The translations under genes were made by a program, and so were the position numbers. From Pseudomonas sediminis (lineage in GTDB: Bacteria > Pseudomonadota > Gammaproteobacteria > Pseudomonadales > Pseudomonadaceae), in assembly GCF_002741105.1 (NCBI RefSeq), contig NZ_NIQU01000005.1, forward strand, positions 25,138 through 89,137: a DNA stretch of 64,000 nucleotides, in the 5' to 3' direction. This document shows positions 1 through 11,587 of the stretch, one piece after another. The stretch's first letter is position 1. Each line of letters begins with the position of its first letter. The notes under the pieces were generated by a model. The model ran no database searches. It was not told the origin of the DNA and saw nothing but the letters and a program-made list of their open reading frames with translations.

Positions 1-103
1 CTGAGTATTGCTATAGATATCCGTTTACCCTTTTCTGCTTGATCACTCCTTTCGCAGGCTGTCAATATCTGCGCCCGGCGCTTCTGGTGCTTCTGTAATT
101 AGT

Positions 104-125
104 TGTCGCATTGAGGAAATATCGC
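104..125 (+). promoter_or_regulatory. Putative ArgR operator upstream of aotJ
   Basis: Two hexamers in direct repeat lie 16 bases apart: TGTCGC at 104-109, followed after eight bases by AA, and TATCGC at 120-125. The published P. aeruginosa ArgR half-site is TGTCGC-N8-AA, and the aot-argR operon is known to be ArgR-activated by arginine. The same 16-base spacing recurs before aruC. A further TGTCGC at 172-177 could extend the site. Assignment is by motif only. Confidence 0.6.
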
Positions 126-275
126 CTCATTGCCTGCCGCTAGAATGCCGCACACCCAGCCAAGGCCCCTTTGTCGCTTGTCCACCACGACAGCGCAGCA
201 CCGCCTTCTACAATCCATAAAAGGCCCGGGCCCCTCACTGCCATCGATGTCATACCCAATTCGAAGGAGCAAAGA

Positions 276-1049
276 ATGAAGAAGATCGCACTGCTTGGCG
301 CCCTGGCGCTGTCCCTGATGTCGCCCTTGGCCATGGCCGAGAAGCCGCTGCGCATTGGCATCGAGGCGGCCTACCCGCCCTTCGCATTCAAGACTCCCGA
401 TGGTCAGATTTCCGGCTTCGACTACGACATCGGTAACGCCTTGTGCGAAGAGATGAAAGTCGAGTGCAAGTGGATCGAGCAGGAGTTCGACGGCCTGATC
501 CCGGCCCTGAAAGTGCGCAAGTTCGACGCCGTGCTGTCGTCCATGTCGATCACCGAAGACCGCAAGAAGTCCGTGGACTTCACCGGCAAGTACTACGCCA
601 CTCCGGCCAAGCTGGCGATGAAAGCCGGTACCGAGATCAAGGACCCGCTGGTCGACCTCAAAGGCAAGAAGATCGGCGTGCAGCGTTCGTCCGTGTATGA
701 CCGTTACGCCACCGACATCTTCGCTCCGGCCGGTGCCGAGATCGTCCGTTACAGCTCGCAGAACGAAGTGTTCCTGGACATGCAGTCTGGCCGCCTGGAC
801 GCCACCCTGGCCGACTCGGTGAACATCGACGACGGTTTCCTCAAGACCGACGCTGGCAAGGGCTTCGCATTTGCCGGCCCGGACTTCACCGAAGTGAAGT
901 ACTTCGGCGAAGGTCAGGGCATTGCCGTGCGCAAGGGTGACCAGGCGCTGGCCGACAAGATCAGTGCTGCCATCCTGGCTATCCGTGCCAACGGCAAGTA
1001 CAAGGAAGTGCAGGACAAGTACTTCGACTTCGACGTTTACGGCGAGTAA
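276..1049 (+). CDS. aotJ: Arginine/ornithine ABC transporter, periplasmic binding protein AotJ
   Basis: Periplasmic solute receptor of the basic amino-acid importer. The 257-residue product starts with a typical signal peptide (MKK, hydrophobic stretch, then SPLAMA before EKPLRIG) and continues as a family 3 extracellular solute-binding protein: AAYPPFAF near the mature N terminus, the [15 protein letters not shown] signature in the middle, then GIAVRKGD. The ATG at 276 was chosen over upstream starts because AAGGAG lies at 264-269 and the signal peptide begins there. It is first in the aotJ-Q-M-P/argR block. A hairpin just after the stop probably keeps its dosage above that of the permeases. 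Specificity for arginine/ornithine is inferred from the neighbouring argR and aru genes. Confidence 0.93.
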   Translation: MKKIALLGALALSLMSPLAMAEKPLRIGIEAAYPPFAFKTPDGQISGFDYDIGNALCEEMKVECKWIEQEFDGLIPALKVRKFDAVLSSMSITEDRKKSVDFTGKYYATPAKLAMKAGTEIKDPLVDLKGKKIGVQRSSVYDRYATDIFAPAGAEIVRYSSQNEVFLDMQSGRLDATLADSVNIDDGFLKTDAGKGFAFAGPDFTEVKYFGEGQGIAVRKGDQALADKISAAILAIRANGKYKEVQDKYFDFDVYGE

Positions 1050-1060
1050 GCGTCCCAGGC

Positions 1061-1102
1061 AAAAAAGTGGCACAACCTGAAAAAGGTTGGTGCCACTTTT
1101 TT
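1061..1102 (+). terminator. Hairpin with T-tract between aotJ and aotQ (attenuator-like)
   Basis: GTGGCACAACCT pairs with AGGTTGGTGCCAC (one bulged G), flanked by six A and six T. This is an intrinsic terminator shape lying inside the operon, 11 bases after aotJ. Partial termination here would make more binding protein than membrane components, a common arrangement in ABC importers. Confidence 0.75.
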
Positions 1103-1226
1103 CTTGGTTCTGCGGGGTTGGTTCTTGCTGGCCTTGGCTGAATGCCAGCCGTGCGACCCGTCGTGTGAGCGACATGAATTTTCTTTGTGCTAGGCGGCGC
1201 CTGGGGTGCCTGAGAGGTATTAGCGC

Positions 1227-1916
1227 ATGCTTCAAGGCTACGGCTCGACCATTCTCGATGGTGCCTGGCTCACTCTGCTTCTGGCGCTGACGTCGATGGC
1301 AGTGGCGATCTTCCTCGGCCTGCTGGGTGCGGCCTTCCGTTTGTCGCCGGTGCGTTGGCTGGCGGCGTTGGGCGATACCTATGCCACGGTGATTCGTGGC
1401 ATCCCCGATCTGGTGCTGATTCTGCTGATTTTCTACGGCGGCCAGGACATGGTGAACCGCATCGCGCCCATGGTCGGCTATGACGATTACATCGACATCA
1501 ACCCCTTCGTCGCCGGCGTGTTCACCATGGGCTTCATCTTTGGGGCCTACCTGTCGGAGACCTTCCGTGGCGCCTTCATGGCGATCCCCAAGGGGCAGTC
1601 GGAAGCCGGCGCGGCCTATGGCATGAGCGGGATGCAGGTGTTCTTCCGCATTCTCGTGCCGCAGATGATCCGTTTCGCCATTCCCGGCTTCACCAACAAC
1701 TGGCTGGTGCTGACCAAGGCCACCGCACTGATTTCCGTGGTCGGCCTGCAGGACATGATGTTCAAGGCCAAGAGCGCGGCCGACGCGACGCGTGAGCCGT
1801 TCACCTTCTATCTGGCGGTAGCGGGGCTGTACCTGGTGCTGACCAGTGTGTCTTTGCTGGCGCTGCGTTTCCTCGAGAAACGGTATTCGGTAGGTACCAA
1901 GGCGGCAGACCTATGA
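1227..1916 (+). CDS. aotQ: Arginine/ornithine ABC transporter permease AotQ
   Basis: Inner-membrane permease of the importer (229 residues) with several hydrophobic helices and the HisQ/HisM-type inner-membrane loop around EAGAAYGMSGMQVFFRILVPQ (the EAA motif that docks the ATPase). It starts at ATG 1227 with GAGAGG upstream and overlaps aotM by four bases (ATGA), so the two permeases are translationally coupled. It forms the translocation pore with AotM, energised by AotP. Family assignment is firm; the substrate comes from context. Confidence 0.92.
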   Translation: MLQGYGSTILDGAWLTLLLALTSMAVAIFLGLLGAAFRLSPVRWLAALGDTYATVIRGIPDLVLILLIFYGGQDMVNRIAPMVGYDDYIDINPFVAGVFTMGFIFGAYLSETFRGAFMAIPKGQSEAGAAYGMSGMQVFFRILVPQMIRFAIPGFTNNWLVLTKATALISVVGLQDMMFKAKSAADATREPFTFYLAVAGLYLVLTSVSLLALRFLEKRYSVGTKAADL

Positions 1917-2611
1917 TCTTCGACTATCAAATGATCTGGGAGAACCTGCCGCTGTACTGGGGCGGCGTGCTGGTCACCGTGAAAATCCTGCTGATCTCCC
2001 TGGCGGTCGGCCTCAGCCTGGCGCTGCCGCTGGCGCTGATGCGGGTGTCGAAATCGCCCTGGGTCAACTTCCCGGCCTGGCTCTACACCTACGTGATTCG
2101 CGGCACGCCGATGCTGGTACAGCTGTTTCTGATCTATTACGGCCTGGCTCAGTTCGAGTTCATCCGTGACAGCTTCATGTGGCCGTATTTCTCCAGCGCG
2201 ACCTTCTGCGCCTGCCTGGCGTTTGCCATCAATACCAGCGCCTACACCGCGGAAATTCTCGCCGGCAGCCTCAAGGCCACGCCGCCAGGGGAGATCGAGG
2301 CGGCCAAGGCCATGGGCATGTCACGCAGCAAGCTCTACCGGCGCATCCTGCTGCCGTCGGCGCTGCGCCGGGCGCTGCCGCAGTACAGCAATGAAGTGAT
2401 CATGATGCTGCACACCACGTCGCTGGCGTCGATCGTGACCCTGATCGACATCACTGGCGCGGCGCGCACTGTTAGCTCGCAGTACTACATGCCGTTCGAA
2501 GCCTTCATCACCGCCGGCCTGTTCTACCTGGCGCTGACCTTCATCCTGGTGCGCCTGTTCAAGCTGGCCGAGCGCCGCTGGTTGGCCTACATGGCCCCGC
2601 GCAAGGGCTGA
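1913..2611 (+). CDS. aotM: Arginine/ornithine ABC transporter permease AotM
   Basis: Second permease of the pair (232 residues). The EAA loop reads EIEAAKAMGMSRSKLYRRILLPSALRRALP, characteristic of HisM-type subunits. The ATG lies inside the aotQ stop region (ATGA overlap). In the published P. aeruginosa operon an extra gene, aotO, sits between aotM and aotP; here only four bases separate aotM from the next start, so aotO is absent at this place. Confidence 0.92.
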   Translation: MIFDYQMIWENLPLYWGGVLVTVKILLISLAVGLSLALPLALMRVSKSPWVNFPAWLYTYVIRGTPMLVQLFLIYYGLAQFEFIRDSFMWPYFSSATFCACLAFAINTSAYTAEILAGSLKATPPGEIEAAKAMGMSRSKLYRRILLPSALRRALPQYSNEVIMMLHTTSLASIVTLIDITGAARTVSSQYYMPFEAFITAGLFYLALTFILVRLFKLAERRWLAYMAPRKG

Positions 2612-2615
2612 TGCC

Positions 2616-3404
2616 ATGACGATTCAAGAGAACCCGAACATGTACAAACTCGAAGTTCAGGACCTGCACAAGCGCTACGGCAGCCATGAAGTGATCAAGG
2701 GCGTGTCGATGGCGGCCAAGGCGGGCGACGTGATCAGCATCATCGGCTCCAGCGGCTCGGGCAAGAGCACCTTCCTGCGCTGCCTGAATCTGCTCGAACA
2801 GCCGCATGCCGGCAAGATTTTGCTCAACAACGAAGAGCTGAAGCTGGTGCCGGCCAAGGACGGTTCGCTGCGTGCAGCCGATGCCAAGCAACTGCAGCGC
2901 ATGCGCTCGCGCCTGGCCATGGTGTTCCAGCACTTCAACCTGTGGTCGCACATGAGCGCCCTGGAAAACGTGATGGAAGCGCCGGTGCACGTGCTTGGCG
3001 TGAGCAAGGCCGAGGCCCGCGACAAGGCCGAGCACTACCTGGCCAAGGTCGGTGTCGCGCACCGCAAGGATGCCTACCCGGCGCACATGAGCGGTGGTGA
3101 GCAGCAGCGCGTGGCCATCGCCCGTGCCCTGGCCATGGAGCCGGAGGTGATGCTGTTCGACGAGCCGACTTCGGCGCTCGACCCGGAACTGGTCGGCGAA
3201 GTGCTGAAGGTGATGCAGGACCTGGCCACCGAAGGTCGCACCATGGTGGTGGTGACCCACGAAATGGGTTTTGCCCGCGAGGTGTCGAACCAGCTGGTAT
3301 TCCTGCACAAGGGGCTGGTTGAAGAGCGCGGTTGCCCGAAGGAAGTGCTGGCCAATCCGCAATCCGAACGACTGCAGCAGTTTCTTTCCGGCAGTCTCAA
3401 ATAA
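2616..3404 (+). CDS. aotP: Arginine/ornithine ABC transporter ATP-binding protein AotP
   Basis: Cytoplasmic ATPase of the importer. In the 262-residue reading, Walker A GSSGSGKST is at about residues 44-52, followed by the Q-loop in MVFQHFNLW, the ABC signature [13 protein letters not shown] and Walker B VMLFDEPTSALD. It closely resembles HisP. The start is ambiguous: ATG 2616 has AAGGG upstream, while ATG 2640 (MYKLEV) is where many homologues begin, so the true product may be 254 residues. Four bases after aotM, it is plainly co-transcribed. Confidence 0.92.
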   Translation: MTIQENPNMYKLEVQDLHKRYGSHEVIKGVSMAAKAGDVISIIGSSGSGKSTFLRCLNLLEQPHAGKILLNNEELKLVPAKDGSLRAADAKQLQRMRSRLAMVFQHFNLWSHMSALENVMEAPVHVLGVSKAEARDKAEHYLAKVGVAHRKDAYPAHMSGGEQQRVAIARALAMEPEVMLFDEPTSALDPELVGEVLKVMQDLATEGRTMVVVTHEMGFAREVSNQLVFLHKGLVEERGCPKEVLANPQSERLQQFLSGSLK

Positions 3405-3459
3405 TAAGAAGCTAGACTGCGCACTTAACTGGTGCGTTGAACCCATTGAATAGACGCTA

Positions 3460-4440
3460 ATGACCCCCCATCGAATCGGCTTTCTCTATTGGCCCGGCAC
3501 CAAGGCTTTGACGTTGTCTCTGGCGGAGGAAGCCCTGCGTGTTGCCCAGCGCGTGCATCCAGAAGTGGTGTACGAGTTGGTGTTCCTCCAGGCCGAGCCG
3601 CTGGTTGCGGGTGACTGGCGTCTGCCGGGCGAGCCCTGGGCCGGGCATCTGGAAGGGTTGGACAAGCTGTTTCTGCTCGCCGATACGCCGCCGGCGCAGG
3701 TGTCGGCCGGTCTGGCGGCTGCGCTCAAGCAGCAGGTGCGCAGCGGTTGCGTGATCGGCGGGCTGTCTGCAGGGGTCTATCCGCTGGCTCAGCTCGGTTT
3801 GCTCGATGGTTATCGCGCGGCGGTGCACTGGCGCTGGCAGGACGACTTCGCCGAGCGCTTCCCCAAGGTCATCGCCACCAGCCACCTGTTCGACTGGGAT
3901 CGCGATCGTCTGACCGCCTGTGGCGGCATGGCCGTGCTCGATCTGCTGCTGGCGGTGCTGGCGCGCGACCACGGCGCCGAGCTGGCCGGTGCGGTGAGCG
4001 AGGAGCTGGTGGTCGAGCGCATTCGCGAGGGCGGTGAGCGTCAGCGTATTCCACTGCAGAATCGCCTGGGCTCCAGTCATCCGAAGCTGACCCAGGCCGT
4101 GCTGCTGATGGAAGCCAATATCGAGGAGCCGCTGACCACCGACGAGATCGCCCAGCATGTGTGCGTGTCGCGTCGTCAGCTCGAGCGCATCTTCAAGCAG
4201 TACCTCAATCGCGTGCCCAGCCAGTATTACCTGGAGCTGCGCTTGAACAAGGCGCGCCAGCTTCTGATGCAGACCAGCAAGTCGATCATCCAGATCGGCC
4301 TGTCCTGCGGCTTCTCCTCGGGGCCGCATTTCTCCAGTGCCTACCGCAACTTCTTCGGCGCCACGCCACGCGATGATCGCAACCAGCGCCGCAGCAACAG
4401 CCCCTTCGAGCTGACGTCGACGCCGGTCGAGCGGGGTTGA
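3460..4440 (+). CDS. argR: ArgR, AraC-family regulator of arginine metabolism
   Basis: Pseudomonas ArgR (not the E. coli-type ArgR hexamer) activates arginine uptake and catabolism and represses some biosynthetic genes in response to arginine. The 326-residue protein has an N-terminal DJ-1/PfpI (GATase-1-like) domain in roughly the first 190 residues and two C-terminal AraC-type helix-turn-helices (TTDEIAQHVCVSRRQLERIFK and IIQIGLSCGFSSGPHFSSAYR followed by FGATPR). The start ATG 3460 has no strong Shine-Dalgarno sequence. It follows aotP by 55 bases as last gene of the aot block, so it is probably autoregulated through the operator before aotJ. Confidence 0.93.
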   Translation: MTPHRIGFLYWPGTKALTLSLAEEALRVAQRVHPEVVYELVFLQAEPLVAGDWRLPGEPWAGHLEGLDKLFLLADTPPAQVSAGLAAALKQQVRSGCVIGGLSAGVYPLAQLGLLDGYRAAVHWRWQDDFAERFPKVIATSHLFDWDRDRLTACGGMAVLDLLLAVLARDHGAELAGAVSEELVVERIREGGERQRIPLQNRLGSSHPKLTQAVLLMEANIEEPLTTDEIAQHVCVSRRQLERIFKQYLNRVPSQYYLELRLNKARQLLMQTSKSIIQIGLSCGFSSGPHFSSAYRNFFGATPRDDRNQRRSNSPFELTSTPVERG

Positions 4441-4447
4441 GACGCCT

Positions 4448-4552
4448 TGTGGGAGCGAGCTCTGCTCGCGAAACTCTGGTGTTGCCCTCGGTTCGCGAGC
4501 AGAGCTCGCTCCTACGCCGCGGTGGCCGTAGCCCGGATTGCATCCTGGCTAC
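4448..4552. repeat. REP pair plus a second short palindrome downstream of argR
   Basis: Two inverted arms (4451-4472 and 4492-4512; GGGAGCGAGCTCTGCTCGCG and its complement) form a long hairpin of the Pseudomonas REP/REPIN type. An unrelated small palindrome GTAGCC...GGCTAC follows at 4528-4552. Similar elements occur at 11505, 12609, 35426, 47880, 53481 and 44213. They are non-coding. Confidence 0.85.
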
Positions 4553-4691
4553 GCAGGCGTGAATTTCGATACTGACCGGTCAGCCTGCGGAGATTTTTTC
4601 TGGCAGCGTGCTCCAGGCGGCGATCTGCGATTAAACTGCGCCTTTCCGACGCTTTCTGTCGCTTGGACGAAAACCCGCGGAAAACCTGGGG

Positions 4692-6043
<1,352 letters not shown>

Positions 6044-6057
6044 GTCTTCGCTGACTT

Positions 6058-6155
6058 GCTGTGGGTGGAGCTTCAGCCGCGACAATCGCGGCTGCGACTG
6101 CATGGATGCAGGAGCTAGAGCGAAGCAGGATGCCCGAGCCGAAGCACCTCCCACG
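6058..6155. repeat. REP-like palindromes between aruC and aruF
   Basis: GTGGAGCTTCAGCCGCGA at about 6065-6082, an internal AATCGCGGCTGCG, and a distal GAAGCACCTCCCAC arm ending near 6155 resemble the GTGGGAGGCGCTTCAGCCGCGA REP family seen elsewhere in the window. It lies in the 162-base gap inside the operon and may act as an mRNA stabiliser or partial terminator. Confidence 0.6.
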
Positions 6156-6205
6156 GCTGTTTGCCCGACCCGGGCTACGAATTCCCTGTTTAGAAGGAGT
6201 GACCC

Positions 6206-7222
6206 ATGCTGGTGATGCGCCCTGCGCAAATGGCGGACCTGGCGGATGTGCAGCGACTGGCTGCTGACAGCCCGGTGGGTGTCACTTCCTTGCCGGACGA
6301 TGCAGGCCGGCTGGGTGACAAGATCGCCGCCTCGGATGCGTCGTTCGCCGCCGAAGTCAGTTTCAACGGCGAGGAGAGCTACTTCTTCGTGCTCGAGGAC
6401 ACCGAGAGCGGCCGCCTGGTCGGCTGTTCCGGCATCGTTGCCTCGGCGGGCTACTCCGAGCCCTTCTACAGCTTTCGCAACGAAACCTTCGTGCACAACT
6501 CGCGCGAGCTGAAGATCCACAACAAGATCCACGTGCTGTCGCTGTGTCACGACCTGACCGGCAACAGCCTGCTCACCAGCTTCTACGTCGAGCGCTCGCT
6601 GGTCAGCAGCGTGTTCGCCGAGCTCAATTCGCGCGGGCGCCTGCTGTTCATGGCGGGGCACCCGGAGCGCTTCGCCGATGCCGTGGTGGTGGAGATCGTC
6701 GGCCACAGTGACGAGAACGGTGATTCGCCGTTCTGGGACGCGCTGGGGCGCAATTTCTTCGACATGACCTACGCCGAGGCCGAGCGCCTGTGCGGCCTCA
6801 AGAGCCGCACCTTCCTCGCCGAGCTGATGCCGCATTATCCGATCTACGTGCCGCTGCTCTCGGACGAGGCGCAGGAGGCCATGGGTCAGGTGCATCCGCG
6901 TGCGCAGATCACCTTCGACATTCTCATGCGCGAAGGCTTCGAGACCGACCATTACATCGACATCTTCGATGGCGGCCCGACCCTGCATGCGCGCACCTCG
7001 GGCATTCGCAGCATCGCGCAGAGTCGCCTGGTGCCGGTGAAGATCGGCGAGGCCGAGGCCGGCGGACGCCAGTATCTGGTCAGCAACGGTCAGTTGCAGG
7101 ACTTCCGCGCCATCGTTGCCGACCTCGACTGGGTGCCGGGCAAACCCGTGGTACTCAGTGCGCAGGCGGCCGAAGCGCTGGGGGTCGGTGAGGGTGCCAG
7201 TGTCAGGTTGGTAGCGGTTTAA
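6206..7222 (+). CDS. aruF: Arginine/ornithine N-succinyltransferase subunit alpha AruF
   Basis: First committed enzyme of the AST pathway: transfers succinyl from succinyl-CoA to the alpha-amino group of arginine or ornithine. The 338-residue GNAT-fold AstA family protein opens with MLVMRPAQMADLADVQRLA and contains the family-typical NSLLTSFYVERS, GHSDENGDSPFWDALGRNFFDM, FLAELMPHYPIYVPLL and FDGGPTLHA. AAGGAG at 6194-6199 sets the start. The next gene is a paralogue, and the Pseudomonas enzyme is known to be a heteromer of the two. Confidence 0.95.
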   Translation: MLVMRPAQMADLADVQRLAADSPVGVTSLPDDAGRLGDKIAASDASFAAEVSFNGEESYFFVLEDTESGRLVGCSGIVASAGYSEPFYSFRNETFVHNSRELKIHNKIHVLSLCHDLTGNSLLTSFYVERSLVSSVFAELNSRGRLLFMAGHPERFADAVVVEIVGHSDENGDSPFWDALGRNFFDMTYAEAERLCGLKSRTFLAELMPHYPIYVPLLSDEAQEAMGQVHPRAQITFDILMREGFETDHYIDIFDGGPTLHARTSGIRSIAQSRLVPVKIGEAEAGGRQYLVSNGQLQDFRAIVADLDWVPGKPVVLSAQAAEALGVGEGASVRLVAV

Positions 7223-7300
7223 CCCCTGCTCCGCAGGAGAGGGCGCCCTTCACGGGCAAAGGAGAGTGCCGGCGGTGCTCTTGAGGAATCTGGAGGTTTT

Positions 7301-8317
7301 ATGATCGTTCGTCCCGTGCGCAGTGCCGATTTGCCGGCCCTGATCGACCTGGCTCGCAGCACCGGCGCTGGCCTGACCACGCTGCCGGCCAACGAGGAGC
7401 GCCTGGCGCATCGGGTCGGCTGGGCGGAGAAGGCATTTCGTGGCGAGGCCGAACGCGCCGACGCCGACTACCTGTTCGTGCTCGAAGACGATGCCGGCAA
7501 GGTGGTAGGCATTTCTGCGGTGGCCGGTGCCGTCGGCCTGCGCGAGCCCTGGTACAACTACCGGGTCGGCCTGACCGTCAGCGCTTCGCAGGAGCTGAAC
7601 ATCCACCGCCAGGTGCCGACGCTGTTCATGGCCAACGACATGACTGGCAACTCCGAATTGTGCTCGCTGTTCTTGCATGCCGATCACCGCACGGGCCTCA
7701 ACGGCCGCTTATTGTCCAAGGCGCGTTTTCTGTTCATCGCCGAATTTCGCGAGCTGTTCGGCGACAAGGTGATCGCCGAGATGCGTGGCATGTCCGATGA
7801 CCGCGGGCGTTCACCGTTCTGGGAAAGCCTTGGTCGGCATTTCTTCAAGATGGAGTTCTCCCAGGCGGACTACCTCACCGGCGTTGGCAACAAGGCTTTC
7901 ATCGCCGAGCTGATGCCCAAGTTTCCGCTCTACACCTGCTTCCTGTCCGAAGATGCGCGCGCCGTGATCGGTCGGGTACACCCGGACACCGAGCCGGCGC
8001 TGGCCATGCTCAAGGCCGAGGGTTTCAGCTACCAGGGCTATGTCGACATCTTCGATGCCGGCCCGGCTATCGAGGCGGAAACCGCGAAGATCCGCGCCGT
8101 GCAGGGCAGCCAGAACCTGGTGCTGGCCATTGGCACGCCAGGCGATGACGCCGAGCCTTTCCTGATACACAACCGCAAGCGTCAGGACTGCCGTATCACT
8201 GCTGCGCCTGCGCGCCTGGCGGCTGGCACCCTGGTGGTCGATCCGCTGACGGCCAAGCGTCTGCGCCTTTCCGCGGGTGATCAGGTGCGCGCCGTTACGC
8301 TGTCGGCGCACCGCTGA
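7301..8317 (+). CDS. aruG: Arginine/ornithine N-succinyltransferase subunit beta AruG
   Basis: Second subunit of arginine N-succinyltransferase, also 338 residues and paralogous to AruF along its whole length: MIVRPVRSADLPALIDLAR, GNSELCSLFLHADHR, MSDDRGRSPFWESLGRHFFKM, FIAELMPKFPLYTCFL, FDAGPAIEA. GGAGG at 7292-7296 gives a strong ribosome site. The 78-base gap after aruF carries no obvious hairpin. The duplication into alpha and beta subunits is a Pseudomonas trait; enterobacteria have a single astA. Confidence 0.95.
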   Translation: MIVRPVRSADLPALIDLARSTGAGLTTLPANEERLAHRVGWAEKAFRGEAERADADYLFVLEDDAGKVVGISAVAGAVGLREPWYNYRVGLTVSASQELNIHRQVPTLFMANDMTGNSELCSLFLHADHRTGLNGRLLSKARFLFIAEFRELFGDKVIAEMRGMSDDRGRSPFWESLGRHFFKMEFSQADYLTGVGNKAFIAELMPKFPLYTCFLSEDARAVIGRVHPDTEPALAMLKAEGFSYQGYVDIFDAGPAIEAETAKIRAVQGSQNLVLAIGTPGDDAEPFLIHNRKRQDCRITAAPARLAAGTLVVDPLTAKRLRLSAGDQVRAVTLSAHR

Positions 8318-8374
8318 GTAATTGGTTTTGCGCGGCGGCCCAAGCTGGCCGCTGAAAAATGCTGGGAGTGGTAA

Positions 8375-9843
<1,469 letters not shown>

Positions 9844-9844
<1 letters not shown>

Positions 9845-11190
9845 TGGCTGCCTATGAGATGAACTTTGACGGCCTGGTCGGGCCGACTCACAACTACGGC
9901 GGTCTGTCCTACGGCAACGTGGCTTCGCAGAGCAACAGTCAGGCGGCATCCAATCCCAAGGAGGCTGCCAAGCAGGGCCTGGCGAAGATGAAGGCGCTGA
10001 TGGACATGGGCTTCAAGCAGGGCGTACTGGCCCCGCAGGAGCGTCCGGATGTCGCGGCGTTACGCCGTCTGGGCTTTACCGGCAGCGATGTCGAGGTGAT
10101 CCAGCGCGCTGCACGTGAGGCCATGCCACTGCTGGTGGCGAGCTGCTCGGCCTCGAGCATGTGGACGGCCAATGCCTGCACCGTTAGCCCTAGCGCCGAC
10201 ACGGCGGACGGGCGCGTGCACTTCACCGCGGCCAACCTCAACTGCAAGTTCCACCGTAGCATCGAGCACCCGACCACCAGTCGCGTGCTGCAAGCGATGT
10301 TCGCCAACCCGGCGCACTTCGCTCACCACCCGGCGCTGCCGGCAGTGGCGCAGTTCGGTGACGAGGGCGCAGCCAACCACACGCGCTTCTGCAAGGGTTA
10401 TGGCGACGCCGGGGTGGAGTTCTTCGTCTACGGGCGTAGCGCCTTCGACGCTCGCTATCCGGCGCCGGCGCGCTATCCGGCGCGACAGACCCTTGAGGCC
10501 AGCCAGGCGGTGGCCCGTCTGCATGGGCTAAGCGAGGCGGGTGTGGTCTACGCCCAGCAGAATCCGGCGGTGATCGATCAGGGCGTGTTCCACAATGACG
10601 TGATCGCCGTGGGTAACGGCGAGGTGCTGTTCTATCACCAGGATGCTTTCCTCGAAACAGACAAGGTGCTGGCCGAGCTGGGCGACAAGCTGGCTCGTCG
10701 TGGCGGCAACTTCCAGGTCGTATGCGTGCCTGGTTCTGCCGTCAGCGTGCAGGAGGCGGTGCGCTCCTACCTGTTCAACAGTCAACTGCTGAGCCGTGCC
10801 GACGGCAGCATGCTGCTGGTGGTGCCGGAGGAATGCCGGAACAATGCCAGCGTCTGGCGCTATCTGCAGCAGCTGACGGCCAGCGGCGGGCCGATCCGCG
10901 AGGTGCGCGTGTTCGACCTCAAGCAGAGCATGCAGAATGGCGGTGGCCCGGCGTGCCTGCGCCTGCGCGTGGCGCTCAATGAGCAGGAACTGGCAGCGGT
11001 CAATCCTGGCGTGGTGATGAGCGACGCGTTGCACGATACCTTGGTGGCCTGGGTCGACAAGCATTACCGCGACCGCTTGAGCGAAGCCGACCTGGCCGAC
11101 CCGCAATTGCTGACCGAATGCCGCACGGCATTGGATGAACTGACGCAGATCCTTAAACTGGGCTCGGTCTATCCTTTCCAGATAGCCTGA
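9844..11190 (+). CDS. aruB: N2-succinylarginine dihydrolase AruB
   Basis: Hydrolyses N2-succinylarginine to N2-succinylornithine, CO2 and two ammonia. The 448-residue AstB family protein has the N-terminal [19 protein letters not shown] signature, [21 protein letters not shown] with its conserved His, and the C-terminal [14 protein letters not shown] segment with the nucleophilic Cys. The amidinotransferase fold is known for the family. It starts on the last base of the aruD stop. Confidence 0.95.
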
Positions 11191-11216
11191 ACCTGACCTC
11201 GATTCCCGGAGATTGT

Positions 11217-11495
11217 ATGAGCGACGCGCTGCAACTGATTCTTGAAGACAACGATGGCACTCAGCTGGAAACCTCCTGCAGCCGCTTTGCCGTGGTCTGG
11301 CAGGGCAAGGAACTGTGGGTCCAGGCTGTTGGCGATCAGTTGCTGATCGGTGTCGACGTGGAGGAGGGCGATACCGAGTACGTCAACCTGCTGCTGCGTC
11401 CACAGGCCACCAACCTGGTCAGCCTGCAACTGGAGATGGAGCCGATGATCGCCGATGAGGACGATCATGTTCATGGCCCGGACTGCAATCACTGA
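11217..11495 (+). CDS. Small conserved protein in the aru operon, His/Cys-rich C terminus
   Basis: A 92-residue acidic protein of unknown function between aruB and aruE, in the same orientation and 26 bases after aruB (CCCGGAGATTGT before ATG). The N-terminal part looks like a small beta-rich fold ([31 protein letters not shown]). The tail [13 protein letters not shown] holds three His and one Cys within nine residues, which could bind a metal. I recall a similar gene at this place in other pseudomonads, so it is probably a real operon member, but no function can be given. Confidence 0.85.
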   Translation: MSDALQLILEDNDGTQLETSCSRFAVVWQGKELWVQAVGDQLLIGVDVEEGDTEYVNLLLRPQATNLVSLQLEMEPMIADEDDHVHGPDCNH

Positions 11496-11504
11496 TTGAA
11501 CCTT

Positions 11505-11560
11505 GTAGGAGCGAGCTCTGCTCGCGAAAACGCTTGTTCGCTCGCGACGCTCGCTCCTAC
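11505..11560. repeat. REP pair between the small aru gene and aruE
   Basis: GTAGGAGCGAGC at 11505-11516 and GCTCGCTCCTAC at 11549-11560 are the outer arms of a hairpin of the same family as the one after argR (shared GTAGGAGCGAGCTCTGCTCGCG core). Confidence 0.85.
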
Positions 11561-11587
11561 CAAAATGCTGCGAACCAAGGAGTCCCC

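Noticed and set aside
99..1235. 378-codon minus-strand frame across aotJ
   Set aside because: Antisense shadow of aotJ, running through its operator and terminator.
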